64,000 bases of DNA from Oceanospirillum sediminis (GTDB taxonomy: Bacteria > Pseudomonadota > Gammaproteobacteria > Pseudomonadales > Halomonadaceae). Within the stretch, counting starts at the first letter, position 1, and each line of letters opens with the position of its first letter. The stretch lies in assembly GCF_014164585.1 (NCBI RefSeq), contig NZ_JACJFM010000019.1:1-64000 (forward strand), in the 5' to 3' direction. The notes under the pieces are model-generated. The model did not search any database. It was not told the origin of the DNA and saw only the letters and a program-made list of their open reading frames with translations. Positions 1 through 8,050 of the stretch are shown one piece after another. A program made the position numbers and the translations under genes.

Positions 1-169
1 GAGGAAATGGATGAGCCTTTTCTTTTTGTTTGAATACAAGGGTGTCATTCAGGCTTTGGTTATCGTACAAACTGCAGGTGGGGAGCAGAAAGTCGGTTGG
101 CTTTATTTCTTGAAGCAATAAAGCCAACGGATACTCAGTTAGGTAGAAACCTGACTTTTTCAGGGCTGA
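1..169. other. Window edge, no confident gene
   Basis: No gene can be assigned here. On the plus strand a frame starting at base 2 stays open from the window edge to a stop at 119-121 and could be the tail of a gene that begins outside the window. A perfect inverted repeat of 12 bp arms (94% A/T-flanked GTTGGCTTTATT at 96-107 and its complement at 117-128) may end transcription of whichever gene lies on either side, but neither flank has a clear T-run. Confidence 0.3.
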
Positions 170-373
170 CTACTTAAAGGCACAACCGGTCTGAATGCCC
201 AGTTTACTGAAGATTTTTGCGGCCGGGCAAAAACCGGTAAAGGCTGCCTGAATCATGTTCAGGCCGATAAATACGGTGAACCAGATAAAATTAGCGTGCA
301 CAAACTGAGTCAGAATCAGACTCAGCAGAATCATACAACCTGCAAATACAAACATCAGACGATCAATATTCAT
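170..373 (-). CDS. DUF2892 (YgaP-type) inner membrane protein
   Basis: A 67-residue protein of two closely spaced hydrophobic segments (about residues 5-22 and 26-45), matching the DUF2892 family of small inner membrane proteins that also forms the C-terminal part of YgaP. The family motif with a Gly-Phe-Cys-Pro turn near residue 47 is present. An upstream in-frame codon would add five residues, but the GAGGA ribosome site lies 7 bases before the ATG at 373, so that start is preferred. There is no rhodanese domain fused to it. The biochemical function of stand-alone members is not established. Confidence 0.75.
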   Translation of the reverse strand: MNIDRLMFVFAGCMILLSLILTQFVHANFIWFTVFIGLNMIQAAFTGFCPAAKIFSKLGIQTGCAFK

Positions 374-557
374 AACATCCTCGGGCATAGGGCCTGATCA
401 GAAACGAATAGCCTGCCAGCTGAGGCAGACTATATGTTGATCGTTATATTATTAGTTTTTTCTAATAATAAAAATACTCTTTAGCTATTAGTGATATTTG
501 CTTATGCAATTGAGTTATAAGATGCTGCTGATATGAGGATATTAGCCATTAGATGGA

Positions 558-578
558 GCCTTACTGATTCAGTAAGGC
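558..578. repeat. Inverted repeat overlapping the cmoB stop
   Basis: A perfect 9-bp inverted repeat (GCCTTACTG / CAGTAAGGC) with a 3-base loop spans the cmoB stop codon. It could fold in the mRNA as a 3' stabilising or terminating hairpin, but no T-run follows on the minus strand. Confidence 0.4.
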
Positions 579-1576
579 CGTTCTGCCAGTACTACGGCAC
601 GCTTGGGAGCCGGATAGCCCTCGACTGTTTTTGTCGGGTCTTGCGGGTCAAGAAAGTCTTTCAGGGACTGGTAGCTCATCCATTCTGTACTACGCTGTTC
701 TTCCAGAGACGTTACTGATATATCCACAACCCGGACATTCACAAAACCACATTTTTCCAGCCAGAGTACCAGAGCATCCGGACTGGGCAGATACCAGACA
801 TTATTCATCATGGCATAGCGATCTGTTGGCACCAGAACCTGCTGTGCATCACCATCAACCACCAGCGTTTCCAGTACCAGTTCACCGCCTGGGCGCAGGG
901 CTTCTTTCAGCTGATACAGATGATCAATCGGGCTGCGGCGGTGATACAGCACGCCCATCGAAAATACCGTATCAAAATAATCCAGTTCAGGTGGCACATC
1001 TTCAATCCCTACCGGCAGATGAAAGACCTTGTTACCATCTGCCTGTCCCATCAGTTTGCGCACCAGCTGGAACTGGATATGGAAACGCGGGGATGGGTCT
1101 ATTCCCACCACAAAACGGGCTCCGGCACCCGCCATACGCCAGCAGTGATAACCACTGCCACAGCCTACGTCCAGCACGCGACGGTTGTGCAGCGGGGCGA
1201 CGAATTCAGCCAGGCGATCCCATTTCCAGTCTGAGCGCCACTCAGTATCGATGTGGGTGCCGTGTATTTCGAACGGACCTTTACGCCAGGGCATCAGCTT
1301 TTTCATCAGGTTGCGGTATTTAGCCTGTTCTGACTCAGGTAGAGCCGGGGAAGCCTTGATCAGTACCGCGCTGCGATCCAGATCGGTTGTAACCTGATAG
1401 CCCTGTTCTGTCAGTTCTTCAGCAGAAGAAAACTTATCCACAACCCTTTGCCAGCCCGGCAGATCAGAATAACGTTTGCTGTCCAGGCCATGTTCCAGCT
1501 GTTCCGGAATTCGGGCCAGCCAGCGGGTTAATCCTTCCTCTGCAAATTTCTGATACAACGGAGCGTAATTAATCAT
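569..1576 (-). CDS. cmoB: tRNA U34 carboxymethyltransferase CmoB
   Basis: CmoB transfers the carboxymethyl group of carboxy-S-adenosyl-methionine to 5-hydroxyuridine at tRNA position 34, giving cmo5U, which lets tRNAs read extra wobble codons. The 335 residues carry the conserved WRKGPF (about 97-102), TEWRSDWKWD (111-120), the SAM-type glycine loop VLDVGCGSGYH (134-144), VLYHRRSP and the C-terminal EGYPAPKRA signature. The ATG at 1576 is chosen because the known family begins with a Met-Ile-Asx-(Tyr/Phe) start; a longer frame adds 20 unconserved residues. cmoA, often next to cmoB in gammaproteobacteria, is not in the window on this side, so cmoB appears alone here. Confidence 0.95.
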   Translation of the reverse strand: MINYAPLYQKFAEEGLTRWLARIPEQLEHGLDSKRYSDLPGWQRVVDKFSSAEELTEQGYQVTTDLDRSAVLIKASPALPESEQAKYRNLMKKLMPWRKGPFEIHGTHIDTEWRSDWKWDRLAEFVAPLHNRRVLDVGCGSGYHCWRMAGAGARFVVGIDPSPRFHIQFQLVRKLMGQADGNKVFHLPVGIEDVPPELDYFDTVFSMGVLYHRRSPIDHLYQLKEALRPGGELVLETLVVDGDAQQVLVPTDRYAMMNNVWYLPSPDALVLWLEKCGFVNVRVVDISVTSLEEQRSTEWMSYQSLKDFLDPQDPTKTVEGYPAPKRAVVLAERPY

Positions 1577-1905
1577 AATGAACCTGAACGGATAAAACGT
1601 GATTTCATATCTGCCCTGATACTGTGTAACAGTCAATGGGCAAAGGTGTTTTCAGATGTGAAAAGGCCTGTGCAGAACAGATGACTACAGTAGCTTATTC
1701 CCAGTGGCAGAAGTTTAAACGGATGGCACGATGCTGAAAACCCTGTGTCCAGGTTGCAATAGTGATAATTTACATCTGGTGGATCTAAGCAGTAAATTTA
1801 AATTTGGATATCCCCATGTTTTCTGCTTCTTTGCCAGGCAGCCATACGTGATGTCACGTGTTTCTGGCCCCGGGTGACAACACTGTTTTGTAGCGGTTTT
1901 TTGCT
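1577..1905. other. Intergenic gap with a possible 48-codon ORF
   Basis: This gap lies between the start of cmoB and the end of the MocR gene, both on the minus strand. On the plus strand bases 1731-1877 form an ORF of 48 codons whose N-terminus (MLKTLCPGCNSDN) looks like half of a zinc ribbon (Cys-x2-Cys). It has no clear ribosome binding site and no second Cys pair in ribbon spacing, so it may be a decayed gene fragment or chance. The cmoB promoter should also lie here but no convincing elements were identified. Confidence 0.25.
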
Positions 1906-3324
1906 TCAGAAAGACACATAATCCATTGGTTGCTGCTTCAGCAGTGCAGCCAGTTCCTTTATTCCCTGCTCGAAACGGCACTGCTGTGATTCTGCCATCA
2001 GAGATAAACGAATGGCATTCGGTGTCTGAGCCGGACATTCTGAATCACTGTTATGCCGAGGCAGACTGGCTTTATCTGTATGCCCTGTATTGTTAGCGCT
2101 ACTGTTAAAAAACTCTGCACTACTGACCAGAATGTGATGCTCTCGGGCTATCCGGGTAAAGGCTTCTGAGCTCCAGTCAGCTGGCAGCGATAACCAGATA
2201 TGATAACTGCCGGTATTGGTGAAGTGGGCATTACCCGGCAACAGGGCTTCGGCGACAGACTGGCGCTGTTGTGCAATATCTCTTTGCCTGTTGGCCAGCT
2301 GGAAAGCCTCGCCGCTGTGTATCAAAGACGCGGCGGCTGCAAAAACGGTCGGTGGCGGTAGCCAGACCGAAGCCCGGATAAACTGAGCCAGCGCTTTACT
2401 CTGGGAGTCTGGTGCTTTGATATAGGCGCAACGCAGTCCGGGGCTTAATGCTTTCGATAAACTACTGACATAGAAGCTCTGCTGAGGAATCAGGTTGGTG
2501 ATCGGTGGAATGATATCTGGGTTCAAAAAGCTATAAATATCATCTTCCAGCAGCCAGATTTTATACTGTTCAATAATACCGGCAATCGCTTCCCGGCGAC
2601 TCAGAGGCATGGTGATCCCTGTCGGATTCTGATGGGAAGGAATCAGTACGGCCATAGCAATATGCTGAGTCTGGCAGGCAGATTGCAGTGCTTCTGGCAA
2701 CATGCCCTGCTCATCCATTTCAATGGCGATGGCCCGGCGCCCCAGTAACCGAATGATAGACAGTAGCCCCGGATAAGTCTGGGCTTCAACGGCAATGGCA
2801 TCGCCGGGTTGGGTGCTGAACTGAATCAGAGCCGACAGAGCATGCTGGGCACCGTTGGTCAGCAGGATATTTTCGATCTGATCGGTTTGCAGGCCATAGT
2901 GCTGTAACCATATTTCACCGGCTTCTTTATGTGCCGTCAGGCCACTGGCTTCGGCATAACAGTGCAGATCCAGTGGTAATGTATTGTGCAGTGCGTGGTG
3001 CAAATGCTGGTTAAGCGTCTTCAGGTGAACATCATCCAGGCAGGGTTGCAGGATAGAAAAATTCAGCTCCTGTTCTTCATGGCCTGAGTGGATCACCTGA
3101 TCCAGTGTTTTGTTCTGGCAGACAAAGCTACCTCGTCCGATAAAGGACTCAATAATTTCCTGATCTGCCAGCAGGTTATAGGCTTTAGCAATGGTGGCGG
3201 GGGTTGTACTCAGTTCTCTGGCCAGAGTTCTGTGGGGAGGCAGTTTACTACCGGCCGGATACTTCCCCGAATCAATCATACGTCGGATACTGGCAGCAAT
3301 GGTCTGATATTTTGCAGTGGTCAT
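1906..3324 (-). CDS. MocR-family (GntR-aminotransferase) transcription regulator
   Basis: A 472-residue regulator of the MocR/PdxR type: an N-terminal GntR winged helix (about 1-68, with LPPHRTLARELSTTPATIAKAY) fused to a fold-type I aminotransferase domain. The PLP lysine is K291 in SSLSKALSPG, and the HQNPTG motif (231-236) and the EDDIYS motif (260-265) of PLP enzymes are intact. Such proteins use PLP or a PLP adduct as effector rather than acting as enzymes. It is divergent from a 3-hydroxyisobutyrate-dehydrogenase-type gene, which is its likely target together with itself. The effector cannot be predicted from the sequence. Confidence 0.88.
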   Translation of the reverse strand: MTTAKYQTIAASIRRMIDSGKYPAGSKLPPHRTLARELSTTPATIAKAYNLLADQEIIESFIGRGSFVCQNKTLDQVIHSGHEEQELNFSILQPCLDDVHLKTLNQHLHHALHNTLPLDLHCYAEASGLTAHKEAGEIWLQHYGLQTDQIENILLTNGAQHALSALIQFSTQPGDAIAVEAQTYPGLLSIIRLLGRRAIAIEMDEQGMLPEALQSACQTQHIAMAVLIPSHQNPTGITMPLSRREAIAGIIEQYKIWLLEDDIYSFLNPDIIPPITNLIPQQSFYVSSLSKALSPGLRCAYIKAPDSQSKALAQFIRASVWLPPPTVFAAAASLIHSGEAFQLANRQRDIAQQRQSVAEALLPGNAHFTNTGSYHIWLSLPADWSSEAFTRIAREHHILVSSAEFFNSSANNTGHTDKASLPRHNSDSECPAQTPNAIRLSLMAESQQCRFEQGIKELAALLKQQPMDYVSF

Positions 3325-3362
3325 CAGTCAGAGAACTATTCTATCGTTAACAGAGGCTGAAT

Positions 3363-3449
3363 TATGGCATATCTCATTGGTTTGACCAATGACATAGTTC
3401 TTTTTCTGGTTAAAATTAAAATTGACATATGTCATTTCGGAGGCTTAGT
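3363..3449. promoter_or_regulatory. Divergent control region between MocR gene and oxidoreductase
   Basis: The intergenic DNA holds an inverted repeat CATTGGT-TTG-ACCAATG around 3377-3393, a TGACATA element directly after it and a second copy inside the perfect 12-bp palindrome TGACATATGTCA (3423-3434). Repeated TGACATA boxes about 32 bp apart fit the direct-repeat operators used by MocR regulators. A TTGACA hexamer (3422-3427) could be a -35 element but has no good -10 partner before the leader ORF, so the true promoter is unresolved. Confidence 0.45.
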
Positions 3450-3482
3450 ATGCAAACACTGACGACACAAGTAACAGGATGA
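3450..3482 (+). CDS. 10-codon leader ORF upstream of the oxidoreductase
   Basis: ATG at 3450 follows a perfect GGAGG ribosome site (3439-3443) at 6-base spacing and opens a frame coding MQTLTTQVTG, which ends in TGA at 3480-3482. That stop overlaps the ATG of the next gene as ATGA. The oxidoreductase itself has only a weak ribosome site, so the leader may feed ribosomes to it by translational coupling. It is Thr/Gln rich. A start-proximal frameshift of a longer oxidoreductase is the alternative, but homologous proteins normally begin just a few residues before the Rossmann fold. Confidence 0.45.
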   Translation: MQTLTTQVTG

Positions 3483-4372
3483 ATACGGATATGAGTAATT
3501 ATCAGACAGCATTTATTGGCCTGGGTGTAATGGGTTTTCCTATGGCTGGCCATCTGCAGAAAAGTTACCCGACGACGGTATATAACAGAACCAGCGCTAA
3601 GGCTCAGGCCTGGCAGCAGGAGCACCAGGGGAACTGGGCTGAAACACCGGCAGAAGCTGCAGATAATGCTGATATCGTATTCGTCTGTGTGGGTAATGAC
3701 GACGATGTTCGCAGTGTAGTTTATGGTGGTACCGGTGTACTGGCTACGATGAAAGCGGGTTCTGTACTGGTTGATCACACCACTACATCAGCTGAGCTGG
3801 CAGAAGAGCTGGCTGAGGCCTGCAATGAGAAGGGGATATCTTTTATTGATGCCCCTGTTTCCGGTGGACAGGCTGGTGCAGAGAATGGTTGCCTGACGAT
3901 CATGTGTGGCGGTGATGCTGAGGTGTTTGAAAAAGTTCGCCCGGTGATGGATAGCTATGCCGCACGTATGGAACTGCTGGGAGAAAACGGTCAGGGCCAG
4001 CGTTGTAAGATGATTAACCAGATCTGTATTGCCGGTGTACTGCAGGGCCTGAGTGAAGCATTTTTACTGGCGGAAAAGTCCGGGCTGGATATCACACAGG
4101 TGGCCGAAACTCTGGCTCCGGGGGCCGCTGGTTCCTGGCAGATGGTTAACCGGGCTCCGACGATGGCTGAGCGTAAATATGATTTCGGTTTTGCCATTGA
4201 CTGGATGCGTAAGGATCTGGGTATTTGTCTGCAGGAAGCGGCTAAGCACAATCTGGATCTGAAGTTGACGCAGGAAGTGGACAAACGCTATGCCTCTTTA
4301 CAGGATAAAGGCCTGGGACGTATGGATACATCGGTTCTGTTTGAATCTGTGCGTGAAACAGCTGAGAAATAA
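3479..4372 (+). CDS. NAD(P)-dependent oxidoreductase, 3-hydroxyisobutyrate dehydrogenase family
   Basis: A 297-residue beta-hydroxyacid dehydrogenase. The N-terminal Rossmann loop GLGVMGFPMAGH (about residues 15-26), the substrate motif DAPVSGGQAGAENG, and the catalytic-lysine segment GQGQRCKMINQI are all present. The family includes 3-hydroxyisobutyrate, tartronate semialdehyde (GarR/GlxR), glyoxylate-succinic-semialdehyde and serine/threonine reductases, and the sequence alone does not settle the substrate. ATG at 3479 overlaps the stop of a 10-codon leader ORF; an in-frame ATG at 3491 is an alternative. The divergent MocR regulator probably controls it. A strong hairpin follows the gene. 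Confidence 0.88.
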   Translation: MNTDMSNYQTAFIGLGVMGFPMAGHLQKSYPTTVYNRTSAKAQAWQQEHQGNWAETPAEAADNADIVFVCVGNDDDVRSVVYGGTGVLATMKAGSVLVDHTTTSAELAEELAEACNEKGISFIDAPVSGGQAGAENGCLTIMCGGDAEVFEKVRPVMDSYAARMELLGENGQGQRCKMINQICIAGVLQGLSEAFLLAEKSGLDITQVAETLAPGAAGSWQMVNRAPTMAERKYDFGFAIDWMRKDLGICLQEAAKHNLDLKLTQEVDKRYASLQDKGLGRMDTSVLFESVRETAEK

Positions 4373-4380
4373 AGCTTATC

Positions 4381-4410
4381 AGCAGCAACCCGTCTGGCCG
4401 GGTTGCTGCT
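4381..4410 (+). terminator. Hairpin after the oxidoreductase gene
   Basis: A 12-bp perfect stem (AGCAGCAACCCG / CGGGTTGCTGCT) with a 6-base loop begins 8 bases after the stop codon. The following T-run is poor, so termination may be partial. Confidence 0.6.
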
Positions 4411-4437
4411 TCTGACGCCCTTTCAGAAACTCTCATC

Positions 4438-4485
4438 TTTTCCTTTTCCTTTTCCTTTTCCTTTTCCTTTTCCTTTTCCTTTTCC
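4438..4485. repeat. Hexanucleotide tandem repeat (TTTTCC)x8
   Basis: Eight perfect copies of TTTTCC run without interruption between the oxidoreductase terminator and the gene at 4621. Repeats of this kind slip during replication and vary in copy number between strains. It ends 135 bp before the secreted protein gene, close enough to affect a promoter there, but it is outside any reading frame. Confidence 0.97.
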
Positions 4486-4620
4486 TGGGTCAGCTGTGAT
4501 CACTCAGGCCTTATTCTTTCTCTGAATTCAAACGAATGACAATAAGCAAATTGAGTTTTCGGCTGCAGGTATTATGATGGCGAAAGCACATTTTATAACC
4601 CTGTAAAAAAGGACTCCCGT

Positions 4621-5703
4621 ATGCGTACCCGTAGTACCTCTTTGTTTTCATCGGGCAGATATTTCAGAAAGGCCCGGCTGGCACTGGCGATGAGTGCAGC
4701 CCTGTTTGTTTCTTCTTTCAGCTCTGTTGCCATTGGTGCTACGACAACAACAGATACTGAGTTTCTGTCAGTACCGATGCAGCCATTAAATGGACAGGGG
4801 AATTATCTTTATCAGGCGTTTACGGTGACCAGTCAGACAGGTTTTGATTTTCTGTATGCAGCAGACTATGCCACTCAGGCGGTAATTATTGCTAAATCTG
4901 ATCTGGCAAACTTTATTAACGGTTCTTCGGTCAGTTATTTTGTTGGATTTGATGGTGATTATGGCATTAAAAGTGCCACTCTGGAGGCCGGAGAATATGT
5001 TATCGCTGTGCGCAATACGACCAACAGTGAAAATACTTTTTCCCTTGAACTGGATTATGCCAATCTTCAGCTGGCAGGCTACGAATATGACTCTACTCCT
5101 GTTGCTGAGGCCCGTTCAATGGAAGCCGGTGCTGGCCTGATTCAGCCATTTACTATCACCGATGGCTATAAATATCATATCGATGGCCTGAATACTGGTG
5201 TGAAAAGTTATGTTATTCCGGCCAGTGAGATTGAAAAATTCAGAAATAACGAAGACTTTAACTTCTATACCAGCTATTCCTCTAACTTTGCTAACGGTGA
5301 ACAGCCGGGGGCTATGACCATCGATCTGCCTGCCGGAGATTATGCTCTGGTACTTCGTAATAGCAGTGCTACGACTAAATCTCTGGTCTATCGTTTCCAC
5401 ACCTTCAAACAGGTCACTGAAGATAATGGTGATGGAACTGATGTCGGTACAGAAACTGATACCGATACCGACTCAAAAGCGGCTATAGATCTGGTATTTG
5501 ATGATATCGAAGAAATATACAGTCAGTTCTTCCCGGTCAGCACCCGTAATGGCAGCCTGACTGAAGGTGAGTACTATTATCGCCAATACACGCTGGATGA
5601 TGGACAACAAACCTATATGCTGGAATGGGATGGTGGCCTCTGGTACAACGTCGACAGTAATGGCTGGCAACTCTGGGGGCCAATAGCGAACTGGGGTAAA
5701 TAA
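4621..5703 (+). CDS. Secreted protein with duplicated beta-rich domain, unknown function
   Basis: A 360-residue protein not recognised by name. It starts with a long signal peptide (positively charged to about residue 19, hydrophobic to about 38, cleavage near AIGA). Two copies of a related domain follow, about residues 60-145 and 180-262, each ending in a Leu-x-Ala-Gly-(Glu/Asp)-Tyr-(Val/Ala)-(Ile/Leu)-x-(Val/Leu)-Arg-Asn strand pair, similar in style to the bacterial pre-peptidase C-terminal (PPC) fold. An acidic Gly/Asp/Thr linker (265-285) leads to a C-terminal domain with TyrTyrArg and WDGGLWYNV motifs. No protease domain is present, so it may be an exported binding protein. ATG 4621 follows an AAGGA ribosome site. 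A slippage-prone repeat lies upstream. Confidence 0.7.
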   Translation: MRTRSTSLFSSGRYFRKARLALAMSAALFVSSFSSVAIGATTTTDTEFLSVPMQPLNGQGNYLYQAFTVTSQTGFDFLYAADYATQAVIIAKSDLANFINGSSVSYFVGFDGDYGIKSATLEAGEYVIAVRNTTNSENTFSLELDYANLQLAGYEYDSTPVAEARSMEAGAGLIQPFTITDGYKYHIDGLNTGVKSYVIPASEIEKFRNNEDFNFYTSYSSNFANGEQPGAMTIDLPAGDYALVLRNSSATTKSLVYRFHTFKQVTEDNGDGTDVGTETDTDTDSKAAIDLVFDDIEEIYSQFFPVSTRNGSLTEGEYYYRQYTLDDGQQTYMLEWDGGLWYNVDSNGWQLWGPIANWGK

Positions 5704-5833
5704 TTGCCCTCTGATGTTCGATATCTCTGATTCTGGTAAGAGTGCAGCCTGATTCGGATAATTCCCTTCCGTGTTTCAGGCTCTCAGATTATTTTGAAAC
5801 AGCGTACAGCCTCCAGGCCTGGAAGCAGAGCGG

Positions 5834-5858
5834 GACATCCCTGACAAACAGGGATGTC
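5834..5858. terminator. Hairpin between converging secreted-protein gene and proV
   Basis: A perfect 10-bp stem (GACATCCCTG / CAGGGATGTC) with loop ACAAA sits 8 bases beyond the proV stop. It can serve either converging transcript; T-runs on both sides are weak. Confidence 0.5.
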
Positions 5859-5865
5859 TTGTGGA

Positions 5866-7059
5866 TTATGCTTTCTGATCTTCAGTAGGGTGTCCTGTCA
5901 GGACTTCCATCAGAACATCTCTGGGCAGTTGTCCGGTCAGGTCTCCTTGCTGATTAACGACAGGTAATGGACCGGAGTGATTCAGAGTCTGAGGGATAAC
6001 TTCTTCCAGAGGGCTATCCGGCGATACGGCCTGACAGCTTTCTTCCAGCAGTTCCTGTATTGATTCAGGAGCACTGGCTGCTGCCAGTTGTTCCATCGCC
6101 AACAGGCCTTTATAGCGCTCTCCTTCCACATAAAAGGCATAATCGGCGTTCTGTTGCTTCATTTGGGCCAGCGCTTCATCAATATTGTCAGATGATATAC
6201 GACAAACCGCAGGTTGCATCACTGTTTCTACGGTCAGTGCTCTTGCCCGGTTAACGTCCCTGACAAATTTTTCGACATAGTCATCTGCCGGGTGTAACAG
6301 AATTTCAGCAGGCTTGCCAAGTTGAATCAGTTCGCCATCCCTGAGAATGGCAATCCGGTCGCCAATACGCAGCGCTTCATCCAGGTCATGGGTGATAAAG
6401 ACAATGGTTTTATGCAGCCGCTCCTGCAGATGGATCAGCTGATCCTGCATTTCACTGCGAATCAGAGGGTCCAGAGCGGAGAATGCCTCATCCATTAACA
6501 GAATGTCGGCATCGGTACATAAAGCCCGTGCCAGACCAACCCTCTGTTGTTGCCCGCCGGATAGCTGAGCCGGGTACTGTTTTTCATAACCCGCCAGTCC
6601 GACATCTTCCAGCCATTTTTTTGCTTTTTCTTCGCGTTCGGCTTTAGGAACTTTCTGATTTTTCAGGCCATACGCCACATTATCAAGTACAGTGTAGTGC
6701 GGTAGCAGACCAAAACGCTGGAACACCATAGACATTTTTTTCCGACGAAACTCCCGCAGGCGCTTTTCGTCGTAATGCATGATGTCTTCGCCTTCGACGA
6801 TAACGTTACCTTCTGTCGGATCAATCAGACGGTTAAAGTGGCGAATCAGGGTTGATTTTCCGGAGCCGGACAGCCCCATAATGACAAAAATCTCACCGGG
6901 ATAGATATCCAGATTAATATCTTTCAGTCCCAGGGTGTGGGCTGTTTCAGCAAGAATTTCGTCTTTATTTTTCCCATCGTGCACCAGGGGCATATGTTTT
7001 TTCGGATTGGGGCCAAACAGTTTATATAACCCCTGAATACTGATCAGTGGCTGAGTCAT
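5866..7059 (-). CDS. proV: Glycine betaine/proline ABC transporter ATPase (ProV/OpuAA)
   Basis: The ATPase that drives uptake of glycine betaine or related osmoprotectants. In 397 residues it has the Walker A GLSGSGKST, the ABC signature LSGGQQQRV, the Walker B ILLMDEAFSALDP and the switch histidine ITHDLDEA, followed by two CBS domains (about 275-385) that sense ionic strength in homologues. The N-terminal extension preceding Walker A (including the MPLVHDGKNK segment) is normal for ProV. Its ATG overlaps the end of proW by 4 bases (7056-7059), so the two are translationally coupled. Third gene of a proX-proW-proV operon. Confidence 0.93.
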   Translation of the reverse strand: MTQPLISIQGLYKLFGPNPKKHMPLVHDGKNKDEILAETAHTLGLKDINLDIYPGEIFVIMGLSGSGKSTLIRHFNRLIDPTEGNVIVEGEDIMHYDEKRLREFRRKKMSMVFQRFGLLPHYTVLDNVAYGLKNQKVPKAEREEKAKKWLEDVGLAGYEKQYPAQLSGGQQQRVGLARALCTDADILLMDEAFSALDPLIRSEMQDQLIHLQERLHKTIVFITHDLDEALRIGDRIAILRDGELIQLGKPAEILLHPADDYVEKFVRDVNRARALTVETVMQPAVCRISSDNIDEALAQMKQQNADYAFYVEGERYKGLLAMEQLAAASAPESIQELLEESCQAVSPDSPLEEVIPQTLNHSGPLPVVNQQGDLTGQLPRDVLMEVLTGHPTEDQKA

Positions 7060-7943
7060 GAACGGTTATCTCCCATATGTTGCTGCGAACGATGTGCCCA
7101 TGCCTGAGAAACACGATCAAATATAATGGCCAGGACCACAATGGCTCCGCCATTAAGCAGACCCAGCGTGAAGTACTGGTTGGTAATGGATTTCAGTACT
7201 GGCTGGCCTAGCCCGGCAACACCAATCATAGAAGCGATTACGACCATCGCCAGAGACATCATAATAGTCTGGTTAATGCCTGCCATGATGTTAGGCATCG
7301 CCAGTGGTAGCTGTACATTTATCAGACGTTGCCAGGGCGAAGCGCCATAGGCATCTGCAGCTTCCAGTACCTCTTTATCCACCAGGCGTATGCCCAGATT
7401 GGTCAGGCGAATCACTGGAGGAATCGCGTAAATCACTACCGCAATTAAGCCAGGAATTTTTCCGATGCCCAGTAGCATAACCACCGGAATCAGATAGACG
7501 AAGGCAGGCATGGTTTGCATGATATCCAGGATGGGAGTAACAATGGCCTGGGTCCGGCCTGAACGGGCCATCAGAATACCTATGGGCACACCAACAATAA
7601 TGGCGATTATGGTACAGACCGTGATGATACTCAGGGTGCTCATGGTGTCTTCCCACATTCCCAGATAACCTACCATAAACAGGGCAATACCAACCCCTAT
7701 GGTGAGCTTCAAAGAGCGTGCAGCAAGATGAGTAATCAGCATCAGGATGGCAATCATTAACCACCAGGGGGTTGCGATCAGTAGTTTTTCAAACCAGATC
7801 AGAAAGCTGAGCAGAGGGTCAAAGAAGGCCTCAATGGTATCTCCGTATTCTCTGGAAAAATCCCTGTAGGCTCCATCCAGTGTTTTACGAAGGCCCATCA
7901 GGTCTCTTCTGCTCAGTTCGGGAAATTCTGTCAGCCACGACAT
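7056..7943 (-). CDS. proW: Glycine betaine/proline ABC transporter permease (ProW/OpuAB)
   Basis: The membrane permease of the betaine transporter, 295 residues with about six to seven transmembrane helices and the EAA loop that docks the ATPase (EAADAYGASPWQRLINVQLPLA, about residues 195-216). It lacks the long N-terminal region of E. coli ProW but retains a 55-residue amphipathic segment before the first helix. Located between proX and proV; a terminator-like hairpin separates it from proX, so it is likely expressed at a lower level than the binding protein. Confidence 0.93.
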   Translation of the reverse strand: MSWLTEFPELSRRDLMGLRKTLDGAYRDFSREYGDTIEAFFDPLLSFLIWFEKLLIATPWWLMIAILMLITHLAARSLKLTIGVGIALFMVGYLGMWEDTMSTLSIITVCTIIAIIVGVPIGILMARSGRTQAIVTPILDIMQTMPAFVYLIPVVMLLGIGKIPGLIAVVIYAIPPVIRLTNLGIRLVDKEVLEAADAYGASPWQRLINVQLPLAMPNIMAGINQTIMMSLAMVVIASMIGVAGLGQPVLKSITNQYFTLGLLNGGAIVVLAIIFDRVSQAWAHRSQQHMGDNRS

Positions 7944-8007
7944 AATCGTTTCCTTAGCGTACAGCTTTAGAATATTGGATAAGCAATGGTGTATATCAGA
8001 TAAACCA

Positions 8008-8041
8008 AAAAGCCCCGACTACCAGGGTGGTCGGGGCTTTT
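8008..8041. terminator. Terminator-like hairpin inside the proXWV operon
   Basis: A GC-rich stem (AAAAGCCCCGAC / GTCGGGGCTTTT) with a T-run on both strands lies 9 bases after the proX stop and 65 bases before proW. On the minus strand it is a textbook rho-independent terminator. With no evident promoter before proW it probably acts as a leaky attenuator that makes binding protein in excess of permease. Confidence 0.85.
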
Positions 8042-8050
8042 ATGGGTACA

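Noticed and set aside
1731-1877. 48-codon plus-strand ORF with CPGC motif
   Set aside because: No ribosome site and only one Cys pair; kept as a note in the intergenic entry but not called as a gene.
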